Notes: generated from the sequence alone by a model not told the origin. Counted from the first letter of the stretch, positions 34,702-43,448 are shown. The stretch: 64,000 nt of DNA from Bacillus rhizoplanae (GCF_917563915.1 NZ_CAKJTI010000003.1:62001-126000); one strand, 5' to 3'. Numbers and translations are program-made.

Positions 34702-34743
34702 AAGAGTAGCAAGCCTCACACATTGTGAGGCTTGCTACTCTTT
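34701..34743. terminator. Bidirectional terminator
   Basis: Perfect 20-base arms from aaagagtagcaagcctcaca to its complement around a two-base loop, A/T-rich on both flanks. It serves the convergent genes on both sides. Confidence 0.9.
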
Positions 34744-35511
34744 CACGGCTGTCCAAATAGTCCAACGATCCTGTTCTATAATAGGAGATTTGTTATGAAG
34801 TTTAGAGTGAATATGCTCTAATAATTGAGAGAGCTCATCGTCCGATAATTCATGTAAAATAGAACGACCTGTCCGAGGTGATAAATCTTGAAGTAAATTT
34901 TCAATTGAAGGATGGACTTTACGAACTTCCCAAAGAGTTTCAATAGGATTTGTATGGAAGCCGCTGTTGTGTAACCAATGTAGTATTTGATTTGTTTTAG
35001 GTCTTCGTTTAGCTTCTGTATGGAGTAATTTTGGATAGCAAGAAAAGAAATAGCCGCGAATATGTTCTGAACTTCCTGGAATCGTGCAATCTTCAATTGT
35101 TCGATCTTGGAGAATAAGTATACCGTTTCGCTTTAAAATGCGATATGCTTCTTGTGAAAATTGTGGAATATGTTCTAGATGATGAATAACAGCTCGTGAT
35201 ATAACGATATCAAAGGTTGCATCTGCAAAAGGAAGATTATGAGCGTCACCTTGTACAAATGAAACGTGTTGTATGTGAGCGCAATTTTCCTTGGCAGCTT
35301 CGAGCATCTCATTTGAAAAATCAAAACCAACTGCTTCAGCTGCCCCCATCATAGCGAGTTGTTTTGTATAAATACCACCACCACATCCAATATCAATCAC
35401 TCTCTTTTCTTTGACGTTTATAATATTTTGAATCATAAATGTCCATGAATCTGTTGCTTGACGATTTGTATACGTATATTTATTGTTTGGACTGTGAAAA
35501 TCTATTGGCAT
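34735..35511 (-). CDS. Class I SAM-dependent methyltransferase
   Basis: 258 residues, ATG 35511 behind GAAAGGGGG. Methyltransferase motif I VIDIGCGGGIYTKQLAMMGA, the acidic loop GFDFSNEMLE, motif II-like VSFVQGDAHNLPFADATFD and IVISRAVIHHLEHIP follow the UbiE/Methyltransf_11 pattern. The substrate is not predictable: neighbours are unrelated and there is no pathway partner. Ends within the shared terminator hairpin. Confidence 0.85.
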   Translation of the reverse strand: MPIDFHSPNNKYTYTNRQATDSWTFMIQNIINVKEKRVIDIGCGGGIYTKQLAMMGAAEAVGFDFSNEMLEAAKENCAHIQHVSFVQGDAHNLPFADATFDIVISRAVIHHLEHIPQFSQEAYRILKRNGILILQDRTIEDCTIPGSSEHIRGYFFSCYPKLLHTEAKRRPKTNQILHWLHNSGFHTNPIETLWEVRKVHPSIENLLQDLSPRTGRSILHELSDDELSQLLEHIHSKLHNKSPIIEQDRWTIWTAVKE

Positions 35512-35622
35512 GCTGTAAACCCCCTTTCATGTATATAATATCCGATTTTGTTTGTTAGGTTGATTTTGTTTTCTTTTGAGAACAATAAGCTTTTCTTATT
35601 TTGAGAAATGAGGATGGGAGCT

Positions 35623-36489
35623 ATGCGAAAAAAATGGTTATTCATGTTTGTTCTTTTCTTATTAGTTGCATGTAACCAAATGGATAAGAAAATAGAACAA
35701 GGTGAGAAATCAGCAAAAGAAGCGGGGAGTGTTATGGAAGAGAGCATACAAATAATTGTATCCCAAACAGGACAAGAGGAAAAAATATTGAAGGACGAGA
35801 AAGCAAAAATTGTTGCAAATATTATAAATAAAGCGGAGAAACAAAACGTAATAGGTGAATTAGGTGAACCGGAATATGTAATTAAAATTAAGAAAAATGG
35901 ACAAGAAGAAAAGTATAAAGCTTGGCTTCGTACAGAAGCGAGAACAGGTTGGTTACAAAAAGAAACCGATACAAAAAATTTCTACCTTATATCAAAGGCG
36001 GATACAGAAAAGCTGCTTTCTTTGTTTCCAACAGCACCCTCAACACAAAATGAGGATGAACAACAATCAACTATAACTGAAATTACGAAAAAGGATTTAC
36101 AAATTACGCGTTTTCACATTAAAACAAAGGAAAATACAGTTCATTATACGGTGTATTACACGATTTCAGATGCATTATATAAAAAGTTAGAAAAAGAAAA
36201 AAATTATTATTTTCAATTACATTTTCCTCCGAAAGTACAAAAGATAATAAATAAAGAAAAAAGTGATCCAATTCAAGGTGAAATAGTGAAAGAAGGATAT
36301 AAACAATATGAAGTGAACTTTTTTGTTCCGGCTAACAATTTATCATCGTCTCAACTAAAAATGTTAGAAGCGTATTATGATCAATATGATTTAAAAATGT
36401 TTAATCATAAAAAAGAAGAGATTGGTGCGTTTCAAAATATTATTCAAATAGTGAAAGAATATGGAGAAAAGATGGAGTTAGAAAGATGA
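35623..36489 (+). CDS. Putative lipoprotein of unknown function
   Basis: 288 residues from ATG 35623 (behind AGGATGGGAG); an ATG five codons earlier lacks a ribosome site. The N-terminus MRKKWLFMFVLFLLVACNQ is a lipoprotein signal with lipobox LVAC. The mature part is highly charged: an acidic/basic helical stretch, a beta-rich segment (EYVIKIKKNGQEEKYKAWLR), an acidic Gln-rich linker and a second domain (TVHYTVYYTISDALYKKLEK). I do not recognise a family. Divergent from the methyltransferase gene. Confidence 0.7.
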   Translation: MRKKWLFMFVLFLLVACNQMDKKIEQGEKSAKEAGSVMEESIQIIVSQTGQEEKILKDEKAKIVANIINKAEKQNVIGELGEPEYVIKIKKNGQEEKYKAWLRTEARTGWLQKETDTKNFYLISKADTEKLLSLFPTAPSTQNEDEQQSTITEITKKDLQITRFHIKTKENTVHYTVYYTISDALYKKLEKEKNYYFQLHFPPKVQKIINKEKSDPIQGEIVKEGYKQYEVNFFVPANNLSSSQLKMLEAYYDQYDLKMFNHKKEEIGAFQNIIQIVKEYGEKMELER

Positions 36490-36513
36490 AGAGGCTTTCT
36501 TCTAGGAAATGAG

Positions 36514-36553
36514 AAAAAGAGTGATGGATAAGATATCATCACTCTTTTATTTT
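36514..36553. terminator. Terminator shared by convergent genes
   Basis: aaaagagtgatg and catcactctttt around a short loop, with A-run upstream and TATTTTG downstream. The minus-strand gene stops inside it. Confidence 0.85.
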
Positions 36554-36744
36554 GTTTTTGTTGACGGTTCACTCATAGATTTTCGCGTAATAAAATAAGC
36601 GATAATAAGTGCAGAAAGGATAATGGAGCTAATGAAAATATTGTTTGGCAGCCAATCTAATAGTAATACGTATCCAACAGTATAAAAAATAAGCATAGAA
36701 GCTAGAAAAGATAAGGCACCGATCATAACAGATTGTAATGTCAC
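36547..36744 (-). CDS. Small two-helix membrane protein
   Basis: 65 residues from GTG 36744, eight bases after AAGGAGG; a GTG three codons earlier overlaps that site and is unlikely. Two hydrophobic helices (SVMIGALSFLASMLIFYTVG and FISSIILSALIIAYFI) are joined by LLLDWLPNN, ending in a short polar tail (RKSMSEPSTKTK). No recognised family. The strong ribosome site argues for a real gene. Confidence 0.6.
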   Translation of the reverse strand: MTLQSVMIGALSFLASMLIFYTVGYVLLLDWLPNNIFISSIILSALIIAYFITRKSMSEPSTKTK

Positions 36745-36865
36745 CGTTTTCACCTCCTTGCATGTATAGTATTGGCCAAAAATGGATCAATTAAACAGTG
36801 ATTTCCAATAAACTTAAAATATATGGCATAATAAAAAGAAAAAGATTATTGGTAATGAGAGGAAT

Positions 36866-37122
36866 ATGAAACAAAATACAAAATGATTATGGAGAATACT
36901 TGCAGCAGTTGGTGTTTTTCTGCTGTCTAAATTAAAGTGGGTATTTGCTATTGTGAAACTAGCAAAATTTTCTACTGTATTTAGTATGTTGCTATCTCTC
37001 GGTACTTATGCAGTGATATAGATATGTTAATTTTGTATGTGTTATTACTTGCAGTACTCGGATATGCTACATATCAAGGCAATACTATCTTGCAAGAGCA
37101 ACCTCCGACACGTAATTTGTAG
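36866..37122 (+). pseudogene. Remnant of a site-2 (M50) protease gene
   Basis: After GAGAGGA, ATG 36866 opens MKQNTK, then TGA, then LWRILAAVGVFLLSKLKWVF and AKFSTVFSMLLSLGTYAVI before a stop at 37021. This matches what I recall of the N-terminal segment of a B. cereus-group M50 metalloprotease. A second frame (37024-37122) reads LILYVLLLAVLGYATYQGN, like that protein's C-terminal anchor. The whole catalytic middle (HExxH) is gone. Identification is by recognition. Confidence 0.55.
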
Positions 37123-37246
37123 AAAAATGTTGTCGAAATGGTAAGAACAATTTATACAGGAATCCTTACTTCTTTATAGAAAATTACAAATATTACACTT
37201 TATAGAAATGAATGTAATATTTACATAAGGAAAAGGAGTAGGGTGT

Positions 37247-37765
37247 ATGAAAAAGATGTGGAGTATACTTGGAATTCTTTTTGTGATGGGAATCATGAGT
37301 TACGGCTTAACCAAGTTTTTTGTACACTATGCGAGTAAGCCAGTTGGTGTAGCAACAATGCCGAAAGTAGAAGAGGTCGATGAGACGAAAGAAGTGTTAC
37401 AATTTATTCGTACGACACACGAAAGCTATAACGGCTTTTTAAATTATGGAAAAGCAGAAAAATATACAGATGGAGATTGGAATCATTTAATTAAATGGTC
37501 TCAAGAGCAGGAGCAATCTTTAAAAGATTTTGAGACAAAAGTAAAAAACAAGCAAATAAAACGAGATGTGAAACGAAGTTATGAAATTTTGAAAAAAGGG
37601 ATAGCAGATCGTAATATTGAATATATCATTTATGCACATCGTGTATATCATGACCTTGATATTCTTATAAACAAATATACAGGTGAAACGAATATTTGGG
37701 GGTATACAGAGTTTGGAAATGGGAAAGATGTAAAAGTAATAGAACAGGCATTACAAGCACAGTAA
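37247..37765 (+). CDS. Conserved hypothetical membrane-anchored protein
   Basis: 172 residues, ATG 37247 behind AAAGGAG. One N-terminal membrane anchor (SILGILFVMGIMSYGLTKFF), then an extracytoplasmic, mostly helical domain rich in charged residues (TKEVLQFIRTTHESYNGFLN, KDFETKVKNKQIKRDVKRSY, YIIYAHRVYHDLDILINKYT). The domain resembles a helical bundle, but I do not recognise a named family. Single gene with its own hairpin. Confidence 0.65.
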   Translation: MKKMWSILGILFVMGIMSYGLTKFFVHYASKPVGVATMPKVEEVDETKEVLQFIRTTHESYNGFLNYGKAEKYTDGDWNHLIKWSQEQEQSLKDFETKVKNKQIKRDVKRSYEILKKGIADRNIEYIIYAHRVYHDLDILINKYTGETNIWGYTEFGNGKDVKVIEQALQAQ

Positions 37766-37793
37766 AAAAGGCATACTTAGTATGTCTTTTTAT
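37765..37793 (+). terminator. Terminator
   Basis: aaaaaggcatac and gtatgtcttttt around tta, followed by ATTATTG, directly at the stop of the preceding gene. Confidence 0.8.
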
Positions 37794-38006
37794 TATTGAT
37801 GTTACTTTAATATACAGTAACATTCTTCTCGATCTCACGAGAAATTTCTTAACGAAGATAGGGGGACACTGATTAAAGTTTCACTTAATGACGTTTTTCA
37901 CAAAACCATCATGTTTATAGTGATTAAAATCACAACTTATATCTTTGATATCGTATACAATGAAAATAGTTAAGGAAATAGCTAAGGAAATAGAGGAGTG
38001 GATAGT

Positions 38007-39215
38007 ATGTTAAGTCCAAAAACAATTGAAATTGTAAAATCAACTGTACCGTTATTACAAGAAAAAGGTGTGGAGATTACAACACGTTTTTATCAAATTA
38101 TGTTTTCTGAGCATCCGGAACTATTAAATATTTTTAACCATACAAATCAAAAACAAGGAAGACAGCAACAAGCATTAGCAAATGCAGTATACGCAGCTGC
38201 TAATTATATTGATAACTTAGCGGTGATCATTCCAGTTGTGAAACAAATTGGACACAAACATCGTAGCTTAGGTATTAAAGCAGAACATTACCCGATTGTT
38301 GGTAAATGCTTGTTGCAAGCTATTAAAGAAGTAGCTCATGCTCCGCAAGAAGTATTAGATGCTTGGGGAGAAGCTTATGGTGTGATAGCTGATGCATTTA
38401 TTAGTATAGAAGCAGAGATGTATGAAGAAGCTGCAGTAAAAACGGGTGGCTGGAAAGATTTCCGTAATTTTATCGTTGTGAAAAAAGAAAAAGAGAGTGA
38501 TGTGATTACATCCTTTTATTTAAAACCAGAAGATGGGGGAGCGCTATCTTCATTCTTACCAGGACAATATGTAAGTGTACAGTTAAATATTGAAGGAGAA
38601 ACATATACACATAATCGTCAGTATAGTTTATCAGATGCACCTGGAAAGGATTACTATCGCATTAGTGTAAAACGCGAGAAAAATGCAGAAGGTCTAGATG
38701 GAATGGTATCGAATTATTTACATGATCATGTAAATGAAGGAGATATTTTACCGTTAAGCGCACCAGCAGGAGATTTTGTGCTGAATATGGATTCACAGTT
38801 ACCGGTTGTATTGATTAGTGGTGGTGTAGGAATTACACCAATGATGAGTATGTTAAATACATTAATTGAGCTATCGCCAAACCGTAATGTATACTTTATT
38901 CACGGCGCGTTAAACAGTGATGTACACGCAATGAAAGACTATGTTACAAATGTAGCAAAAGAGCATGAACAAGTAGAAGTATATACTTGCTACTCTAATC
39001 CAACTGAGCAAGATATGAAAGTAAAAAATTATGATAAAGAAGGCTTCATTGATTTAGCGTGGTTACAGACTATTATTCCTTCCAGTGAAGCGGATTTCTA
39101 CTTCTGTGGACCGATACCATTTATGAAGCATATTCATGCATCTTTGACAGAATGGGGCGTGACACCAGAGAATATTCATTTTGAATTCTTTGGGCCAGCA
39201 GCTAGCTTACAATAA
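38007..39215 (+). CDS. hmp: Flavohemoglobin (nitric oxide dioxygenase)
   Basis: 402 residues from ATG 38007, eight bases after AGAGGAG. Globin domain (about 1-135, with KHRSLGIKAEHYPIVG around the heme-binding His), an FAD-binding domain with RQYSLSDAP, and an NAD-binding domain with SGGVGITPMMSML and FYFCGPIPFMKH. It oxidises NO to nitrate with O2 and NAD(P)H, the main aerobic NO detoxification route. In B. subtilis, hmp is controlled by NsrR and ResDE; I see no confident operator here. Convergent with a Crp/Fnr-type regulator. Confidence 0.95.
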   Translation: MLSPKTIEIVKSTVPLLQEKGVEITTRFYQIMFSEHPELLNIFNHTNQKQGRQQQALANAVYAAANYIDNLAVIIPVVKQIGHKHRSLGIKAEHYPIVGKCLLQAIKEVAHAPQEVLDAWGEAYGVIADAFISIEAEMYEEAAVKTGGWKDFRNFIVVKKEKESDVITSFYLKPEDGGALSSFLPGQYVSVQLNIEGETYTHNRQYSLSDAPGKDYYRISVKREKNAEGLDGMVSNYLHDHVNEGDILPLSAPAGDFVLNMDSQLPVVLISGGVGITPMMSMLNTLIELSPNRNVYFIHGALNSDVHAMKDYVTNVAKEHEQVEVYTCYSNPTEQDMKVKNYDKEGFIDLAWLQTIIPSSEADFYFCGPIPFMKHIHASLTEWGVTPENIHFEFFGPAASLQ

Positions 39216-39221
39216 TTAAAA

Positions 39222-39252
39222 AAAAACGAGGTGTTAACTCACCTCGTTTTTT
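39222..39252. terminator. Bidirectional terminator between hmp and the Crp/Fnr gene
   Basis: aaaacgaggtg and cacctcgtttt with a short loop; A-run and T-run on either side. The regulator's stop codon lies in the loop. Confidence 0.88.
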
Positions 39253-39746
39253 GTTTGTTCTCGAAGTAGACGATTTACAGTTTCACGGCGGATACCAATG
39301 AGTTGACCAATTTCTGTTTGGTTTAAAATTTCATAGATCGGAATGTCTCCTAAATATGTTGTAAACCATTTTTGTAAACGAAGTAGCCTCTCTTTTGGAG
39401 AAACGGTTGTAAGCTGATCAATACGCTCTTGCATCATTCGTAATTTTGTTTGCAGCTGAAGGGCGATATCGGCATAAGATTCGGGATTTGCATGTAATTG
39501 TTCATACCATGCGTTGCATAAAATTGGCTCTACTTCTGTCTTAATTAAAGCGATTGCAGTTCCATGATATTCTTTTGGAGAGATTAAAGAGTGGTGAGGA
39601 ATCGTTTCACCTGGAACAATAATATTAAATAAAAAAGACGTGCCGTCCTCTTGGAGGCGAACTACTTTTAATAGACCGCTTTTTACAAAATATAGAGGGC
39701 CTTCCTCTCCTTGACGAAATAGTATTTCTCCTTTATGTAAAATCAA
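39234..39746 (-). CDS. Crp/Fnr family transcriptional regulator
   Basis: 170 residues from TTG 39746, spaced eight bases from AGAGG; the GTG at 39755 overlaps it. A short cyclic-nucleotide-binding-like domain (HKGEILFRQGEEGPLYFVKS, GLLKVVRLQEDGTSFLFNI) is followed by a Crp-type winged helix (LNQTEIGQLIGIRRETVNRL). No Fnr-type N-terminal cysteine cluster is present; one Cys occurs mid-domain (ILCNAWY). The effector is unknown. Its place beside hmp hints at nitrosative or redox control, but they do not share a promoter. Confidence 0.85.
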   Translation of the reverse strand: MILHKGEILFRQGEEGPLYFVKSGLLKVVRLQEDGTSFLFNIIVPGETIPHHSLISPKEYHGTAIALIKTEVEPILCNAWYEQLHANPESYADIALQLQTKLRMMQERIDQLTTVSPKERLLRLQKWFTTYLGDIPIYEILNQTEIGQLIGIRRETVNRLLREQTKNEVS

Positions 39747-39869
39747 TGTAAGCACCTCTTTATATATTGCTTCTCATTTTATTATAGAGGAATTGTTTGC
39801 ATAAGACTATACTTGTGAAATGCAGAAGAAACCTTATGGATGTATTCTGCAATTTAGTAATCTCCTGCT

Positions 39870-39950
39870 AAAGATTGCTATCTCAAGATTCAGAGGAAAT
39901 AAAGAAGATAGATGAGGACGAAAATCATGTTAATGTAAGTTTCACTTTAT
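39870..39950 (+). repeat. Degenerate bcr1 copy, tandem with the next
   Basis: CTATCTCAAGATTCAGAGG, AAGAAGATAGATGAGGA and TAAGTTTCACTTTAT follow bcr1 order with the left arm missing. It shares its TTTAT (39946-39950) with the following element. Confidence 0.6.
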
Positions 39951-40050
39951 CCCGCATTAGCGGGCAGTAAGACCCCCACCTCAAGATTGAGAGAAGCCAA
40001 GAAGATAGGTGGGGGATGAAGAACCCCCACTGAGGGAAGTTTCACTTTAT
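39946..40050 (+). repeat. bcr1 element, internally deleted (105 bp)
   Basis: TTTATCCCGCATTAGCGGGC, the central hairpin ACCCCCACCTC to GATAGGTGGGGGATGAAG, then CCCCCACTGAGGG and AAGTTTCACTTTAT. The AACTGCCCG...GATTGG segment is missing. Confidence 0.9.
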
Positions 40051-40180
40051 ATAAAAGGTGTACACTTTACATAAAGTTCATCAATTTTATTGACGAAATA
40101 TATCATATTACAGTAGTATACTGTTTAGTGTGTATGTGTAAGGACGGTGCTAGAAAGGAATATTTTTTAGGAGGCATACC

Positions 40181-40405
40181 ATGTTAGATGAAAAAATGAC
40201 TGATGTGAAGATTTCAGCAGATGCAGTGATACATGTGGAAGAAATGAAGGGCGGAGTTGTTCTATCGGTCGAAATAGATGGAAAAATCATTTATACGATG
40301 GCTTATGATGAAGAAACAGATAGTTATGCAGAATTATATGATAGAAACGATAAACGGGCAAGACAAGTCCATGAAGATTTTATGGGATGGTCGCTTGTAC
40401 ACTAA
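40181..40405 (+). CDS. Conserved hypothetical protein, 74 residues
   Basis: ATG 40181 is well placed behind TTAGGAGGC. A soluble, acidic product: MLDEKMTDVKISADAVIHVE, EIDGKIIYTMAYDEETDSYA, then RARQVHEDFMGWSLVH. Alternating hydrophobic residues suggest a small beta-rich fold. No family recognised. A strong, long terminator hairpin directly follows the stop. Confidence 0.65.
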   Translation: MLDEKMTDVKISADAVIHVEEMKGGVVLSVEIDGKIIYTMAYDEETDSYAELYDRNDKRARQVHEDFMGWSLVH

Positions 40406-40414
40406 TGGAAAGCT

Positions 40415-40474
40415 TAACAAGCCGAGAAATGCTCCTCTCTTAAATAAAGAGAAGTATTTCTCGGCTTGTTTTTT
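40415..40474 (+). terminator. Terminator with long stem
   Basis: aacaagccgagaaat pairs with atttctcggcttgtt; a second inner pairing (ctctctt/aaagagaag) closes the loop; then TTTTTTG. Confidence 0.88.
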
Positions 40475-40478
40475 GTTT

Positions 40479-40531
40479 ATAAAGTGAAACTTCCATCAGT
40501 GTGGGCTTACTGCCTGTTAATGCGGGATAAA
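40479..40531 (-). repeat. Short bcr1 derivative (53 bp)
   Basis: ATAAAGTGAAACTTCCATCA then GTGTGGGCTTACTGCCTG and TTAATGCGGGATAAA: both ends kept, centre deleted. Further right, 40650-40700 (gatgattagttgaaccaagt) is a much-decayed piece of another copy. Confidence 0.85.
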
Positions 40532-40787
40532 GATTGTATATATAATGTAATAATTACATATGATTTGTAACACTCAATTTTATATTGTTAGGGCATTGTA
40601 AATGTATATGTTGCTTTTTTTCGGTATGATAAAGTCAATGGGAATTCTTCATCTTCTACAGATGATTAGTTGAACCAAGTAAGCTCTTATGGAAGTCTTA
40701 TGTTTACCTATTGAATTTAGGAAAGCCTTACTACAAGTAAGAGTAGAATGAAATACCAAAAATGTAATAAACATAGGAGTGATTATC

Positions 40788-40880
40788 TTGAGGAATTTCC
40801 ATATTTCAAACCTTCTCTTATTATGTATCTGCTCATTATTATGTATTATTTTAGGAGTATTTTTTTACACGTGTATATAA
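40788..40880 (+). CDS. Possible 30-residue membrane peptide
   Basis: TTG 40788 lies eight bases after AGGAG. The product is MRNFHISNLLLLCICSLLCI then ILGVFFYTCI: one hydrophobic helix with four cysteines. It is followed at once by the hairpin at 40882. The good ribosome spacing and clean stop are suggestive, but length and an uncommon start make it tentative. Confidence 0.35.
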   Translation: MRNFHISNLLLLCICSLLCIILGVFFYTCI

Positions 40881-40881
40881 A

Positions 40882-40908
40882 GTAACGCATTCTAAAAGAA
40901 TGCGTTAC
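40882..40908. terminator. Hairpin between the short peptide and the TauE/SafE gene
   Basis: gtaacgcattc and gaatgcgttac around taaaa, perfect. Both strands lack a long T-run. The TauE/SafE stop codon lies in it. Confidence 0.6.
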
Positions 40909-41705
40909 AAAATAGAACTAATAATCATACGTGTACCGAGAATAATTAAAGTAATGCGTAATACATTGATCATAGCGTTACTACTTAGTTTTGTATTAAT
41001 ATAAGCTCCAATTTTCCCGCCAATCCATGCTCCGGGGATTAAAACAAGGGCATAGAGCCAGCTTACATTACCAAGTGAAATATGAGTTGCTGAATTTACA
41101 ATTGCGGATAAAAAAACGATAAACATTGATGTAGCGACAGCGATTTGTGCTGGAAAAGCGAAAAGAATCATCATTGCTGGAACTAATAAGACACCCCCGC
41201 CAATTCCGAATAAACCAGAAATAAAACCTACACCAAATGAAATAATGATAGCAAGAAAAGGTGAGAACTGATAGGTTATTATTTCTCCTTCAGAAGTTGT
41301 AAAGGAACGTTTAATAATAGAACCGGTCGAAAGCGATAGAGGTTTCATTTTATTTCGTATCATGAGTAAAATGGATACCAAAATGAGAAAAACCCCGAAA
41401 TATAAAGAGAAAGAATCTTGATTTAAAAATTTATTTGCCCACGATCCGATAATTCCTCCAGGACCACTCCCAATAAATAAAATAAGGCCACTTTTGTAAT
41501 CAATCCGCTTATGCTTCATGTATGTGAGGGTAGAAGCTAAACCTGTAAATACGACAGTAACAATTGAAGTACCAACAGCCAATTGGGGAGAAAGGCTATG
41601 TAAGTTAATCAGTAACGGAACGATAATGATTCCCCCGCCAAGACCAACTAGACTTCCAATTGTACCTGCTAATAATCCAACAAGTAATAGCATAATATAT
41701 TCCAA
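40905..41705 (-). CDS. TauE/SafE family sulfite/organosulfonate exporter
   Basis: 266 residues from TTG 41705, nine bases after AAGAGGAG. Longer in-frame starts (to 41780) would add a 25-residue polar leader unlike the family. About eight membrane segments in two halves, each with the glycine-rich signature: LVGLLAGTIGSLVGLGGGII and FGVGFISGLFGIGGGVLLVP. Members move sulfur anions or related compounds outward; the substrate is unknown. It is not near the sulfur operon. Single gene upstream of the pit operon terminator. Confidence 0.88.
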   Translation of the reverse strand: MEYIMLLLVGLLAGTIGSLVGLGGGIIIVPLLINLHSLSPQLAVGTSIVTVVFTGLASTLTYMKHKRIDYKSGLILFIGSGPGGIIGSWANKFLNQDSFSLYFGVFLILVSILLMIRNKMKPLSLSTGSIIKRSFTTSEGEIITYQFSPFLAIIISFGVGFISGLFGIGGGVLLVPAMMILFAFPAQIAVATSMFIVFLSAIVNSATHISLGNVSWLYALVLIPGAWIGGKIGAYINTKLSSNAMINVLRITLIILGTRMIISSIL

Positions 41706-41781
41706 CTGTAACATCTCCTCTTTTGTAACAAATACATCATTTATTATACAATGTTTTGAATCAGAATGATGTGTGTTCACA

Positions 41782-41816
41782 AAAAAGTCGTCTTCTACAT
41801 AAGAAGACGACTTTTC
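41782..41816. terminator. Terminator after the pit-DUF47 operon
   Basis: aaaagtcgtcttct and agaagacgactttt around acata, nearly touching the pit stop at 41818. Confidence 0.88.
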
Positions 41817-41817
41817 T

Positions 41818-42816
41818 TTAGAGAATAAGATCTAATACGTAATAGCATAAAGCAGCTAATGAAGCTGAAATAGGGAGTGTGATAACCCATGTAATTAACA
41901 TGCGTTTTGCTGTTCCCCACTTTACTCCTTTTACGCGATGTGAAGCACCAACACCTAAAATAGAAGATGAAATAACGTGTGTTGTACTTACTGGTAAATG
42001 AATGAAAGTTGCACCGAAAATAACAATTGATGATGATAAATCAGCAGCTACACCATTTACAGGACGGATTTTCATAATTTGTCCACCGACGGTTTTGATA
42101 ATTTTCCATCCACCGATAGAAGTACCAAGACCCATTGCGGTTGCACACGCCAATTGTACCCAAAAAGGGATATCTGTTGAAGTATGATAATTATTTGCGA
42201 TAAGGGCCATTGTGATAATACCCATCGCTTTTTGAGCATCGTTTGTGCCATGTGTATAAGATTGCAATGCAGCTGTGAACACTTGGAATAAACGGAAATT
42301 TTTATTTGTTTTCGTCAGATTAAAATTTTTAAAGGCAATTTTAAAAATACTATATACGATAAAACCAATGACGAAAGCGATAATCGGTGAAATAACTAAA
42401 GCTTCAAGAATTTTAATGAAGCCTTTATAATTTAATGAATGTACCCCAGCAGCAGCGATAGCTGCCCCAGCAATAGCACCGATAATTGCATGAGATGAAC
42501 TACTTGGAATTGCATAGTACCAAGTAATTAAGTTCCATGCGATAGCAGCAAGCAGCGCTGCTAAAATAACGACACTACCATTTGGTAATGTAAATGGATC
42601 GACAATATCTTTTGTAATAGTTTGTGCCACACCCGTAAATGTCATTGCACCTAAAAAGTTCATAATAGATGCCAAAAGAATGGCTTGTCTTGGCTTTAAA
42701 GCCTTTGTTGAAACAGCTGTTGCGATAGCATTTGCTGTATCATGGAATCCGTTAATAAAGTCGAAAGCTAAAGCACAAATGACAACTAAAACGGTTAAAA
42801 TCAAGAGTGTATCCAT
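41818..42816 (-). CDS. pit: Low-affinity inorganic phosphate transporter (PiT family)
   Basis: 332 residues from ATG 42816 behind AAGGAG; a TTG two codons earlier is less well placed. The duplicated PiT signature is clear: FDFINGFHDTANAIATAVS near the N-terminus and DLSSSIVIFGATF with PVSTTHVISSSILGVG in the second half; about ten membrane segments. It takes up phosphate as a metal-phosphate complex with protons. Eleven bases downstream of the DUF47 partner, the usual pair in Bacillus (pit-ykaA in B. subtilis). Confidence 0.92.
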   Translation of the reverse strand: MDTLLILTVLVVICALAFDFINGFHDTANAIATAVSTKALKPRQAILLASIMNFLGAMTFTGVAQTITKDIVDPFTLPNGSVVILAALLAAIAWNLITWYYAIPSSSSHAIIGAIAGAAIAAAGVHSLNYKGFIKILEALVISPIIAFVIGFIVYSIFKIAFKNFNLTKTNKNFRLFQVFTAALQSYTHGTNDAQKAMGIITMALIANNYHTSTDIPFWVQLACATAMGLGTSIGGWKIIKTVGGQIMKIRPVNGVAADLSSSIVIFGATFIHLPVSTTHVISSSILGVGASHRVKGVKWGTAKRMLITWVITLPISASLAALCYYVLDLIL

Positions 42817-42827
42817 GATCAAACTCC

Positions 42828-43448
42828 TTATGCGTTCTTCATAATAATTGTTTCTAAAACATTTGCTACGCTTTGACAGCTGTCAGCAACTTCTTCTAAT
42901 TCTTCGTAAATTTCTTTGTATTGAATAATCTTAATAGGATCTTTCTCACGAGAGAATAGATGCTTAATAGCATGTCTACGAATATCATCACATTTTGATT
43001 CGTAGTCTTTAATTTTGATTGCATTTGTACGAATATCGAGTAGCTTTTTATTGGACATCAATTCAATAGACGACGCAATTTCAATCGCACACTGATTAAT
43101 TGCATCAACGAATTTAATCATGTATTCGTCTGCTTCTGTAATAGAATACATTTCAAATAGACCAGCACTATGATCTAATCCGTCTAATACATCATCCATA
43201 CTCATTGCAAGTTGCAAAATGTCTTCACGTTCAATTGGAGTGATAAATGCTTTGTTTAATTCCATAATGATTTCGTGAATAAATGAATCACCCTTTGACT
43301 CATATTCTTTCATGCGCATGGAGAATTCTTTTAAATCACTTGCGTTTTTAATTTTATACTCCACAAAAAATTGTGCGCCTTCTTTTAAATTTTCAGAAAT
43401 ATTCGTTAGCATTTCTGAAAATTTATCTTTCTTCGATTTGAAAACCAT
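42828..43448 (-). CDS. DUF47 family PhoU-like protein, Pit accessory factor
   Basis: 206 residues, ATG 43448 behind GTGGGGG. All-helical, PhoU-like: MVFKSKKDKFSEMLTNISEN, the repeated acidic metal-binding elements EYESKGDSFIHEI and KDYESKCDDIRRHAIKHLF. DUF47 proteins are encoded with Pit transporters and are thought to regulate phosphate flux. First gene of the two-gene minus-strand operon with pit; translationally close. Confidence 0.9.
   Translation of the reverse strand: MVFKSKKDKFSEMLTNISENLKEGAQFFVEYKIKNASDLKEFSMRMKEYESKGDSFIHEIIMELNKAFITPIEREDILQLAMSMDDVLDGLDHSAGLFEMYSITEADEYMIKFVDAINQCAIEIASSIELMSNKKLLDIRTNAIKIKDYESKCDDIRRHAIKHLFSREKDPIKIIQYKEIYEELEEVADSCQSVANVLETIIMKNA

Noticed and set aside
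37801-37892. Possible degenerate bcr1 copy before hmp
   Set aside because: Only gaagatagggggacactgat and aaagtttcactt resemble bcr1; too little to call firmly.
37893-38006. NsrR or ResD operator upstream of hmp
   Set aside because: AT-rich sequence with no convincing dyad matching the known NsrR box.
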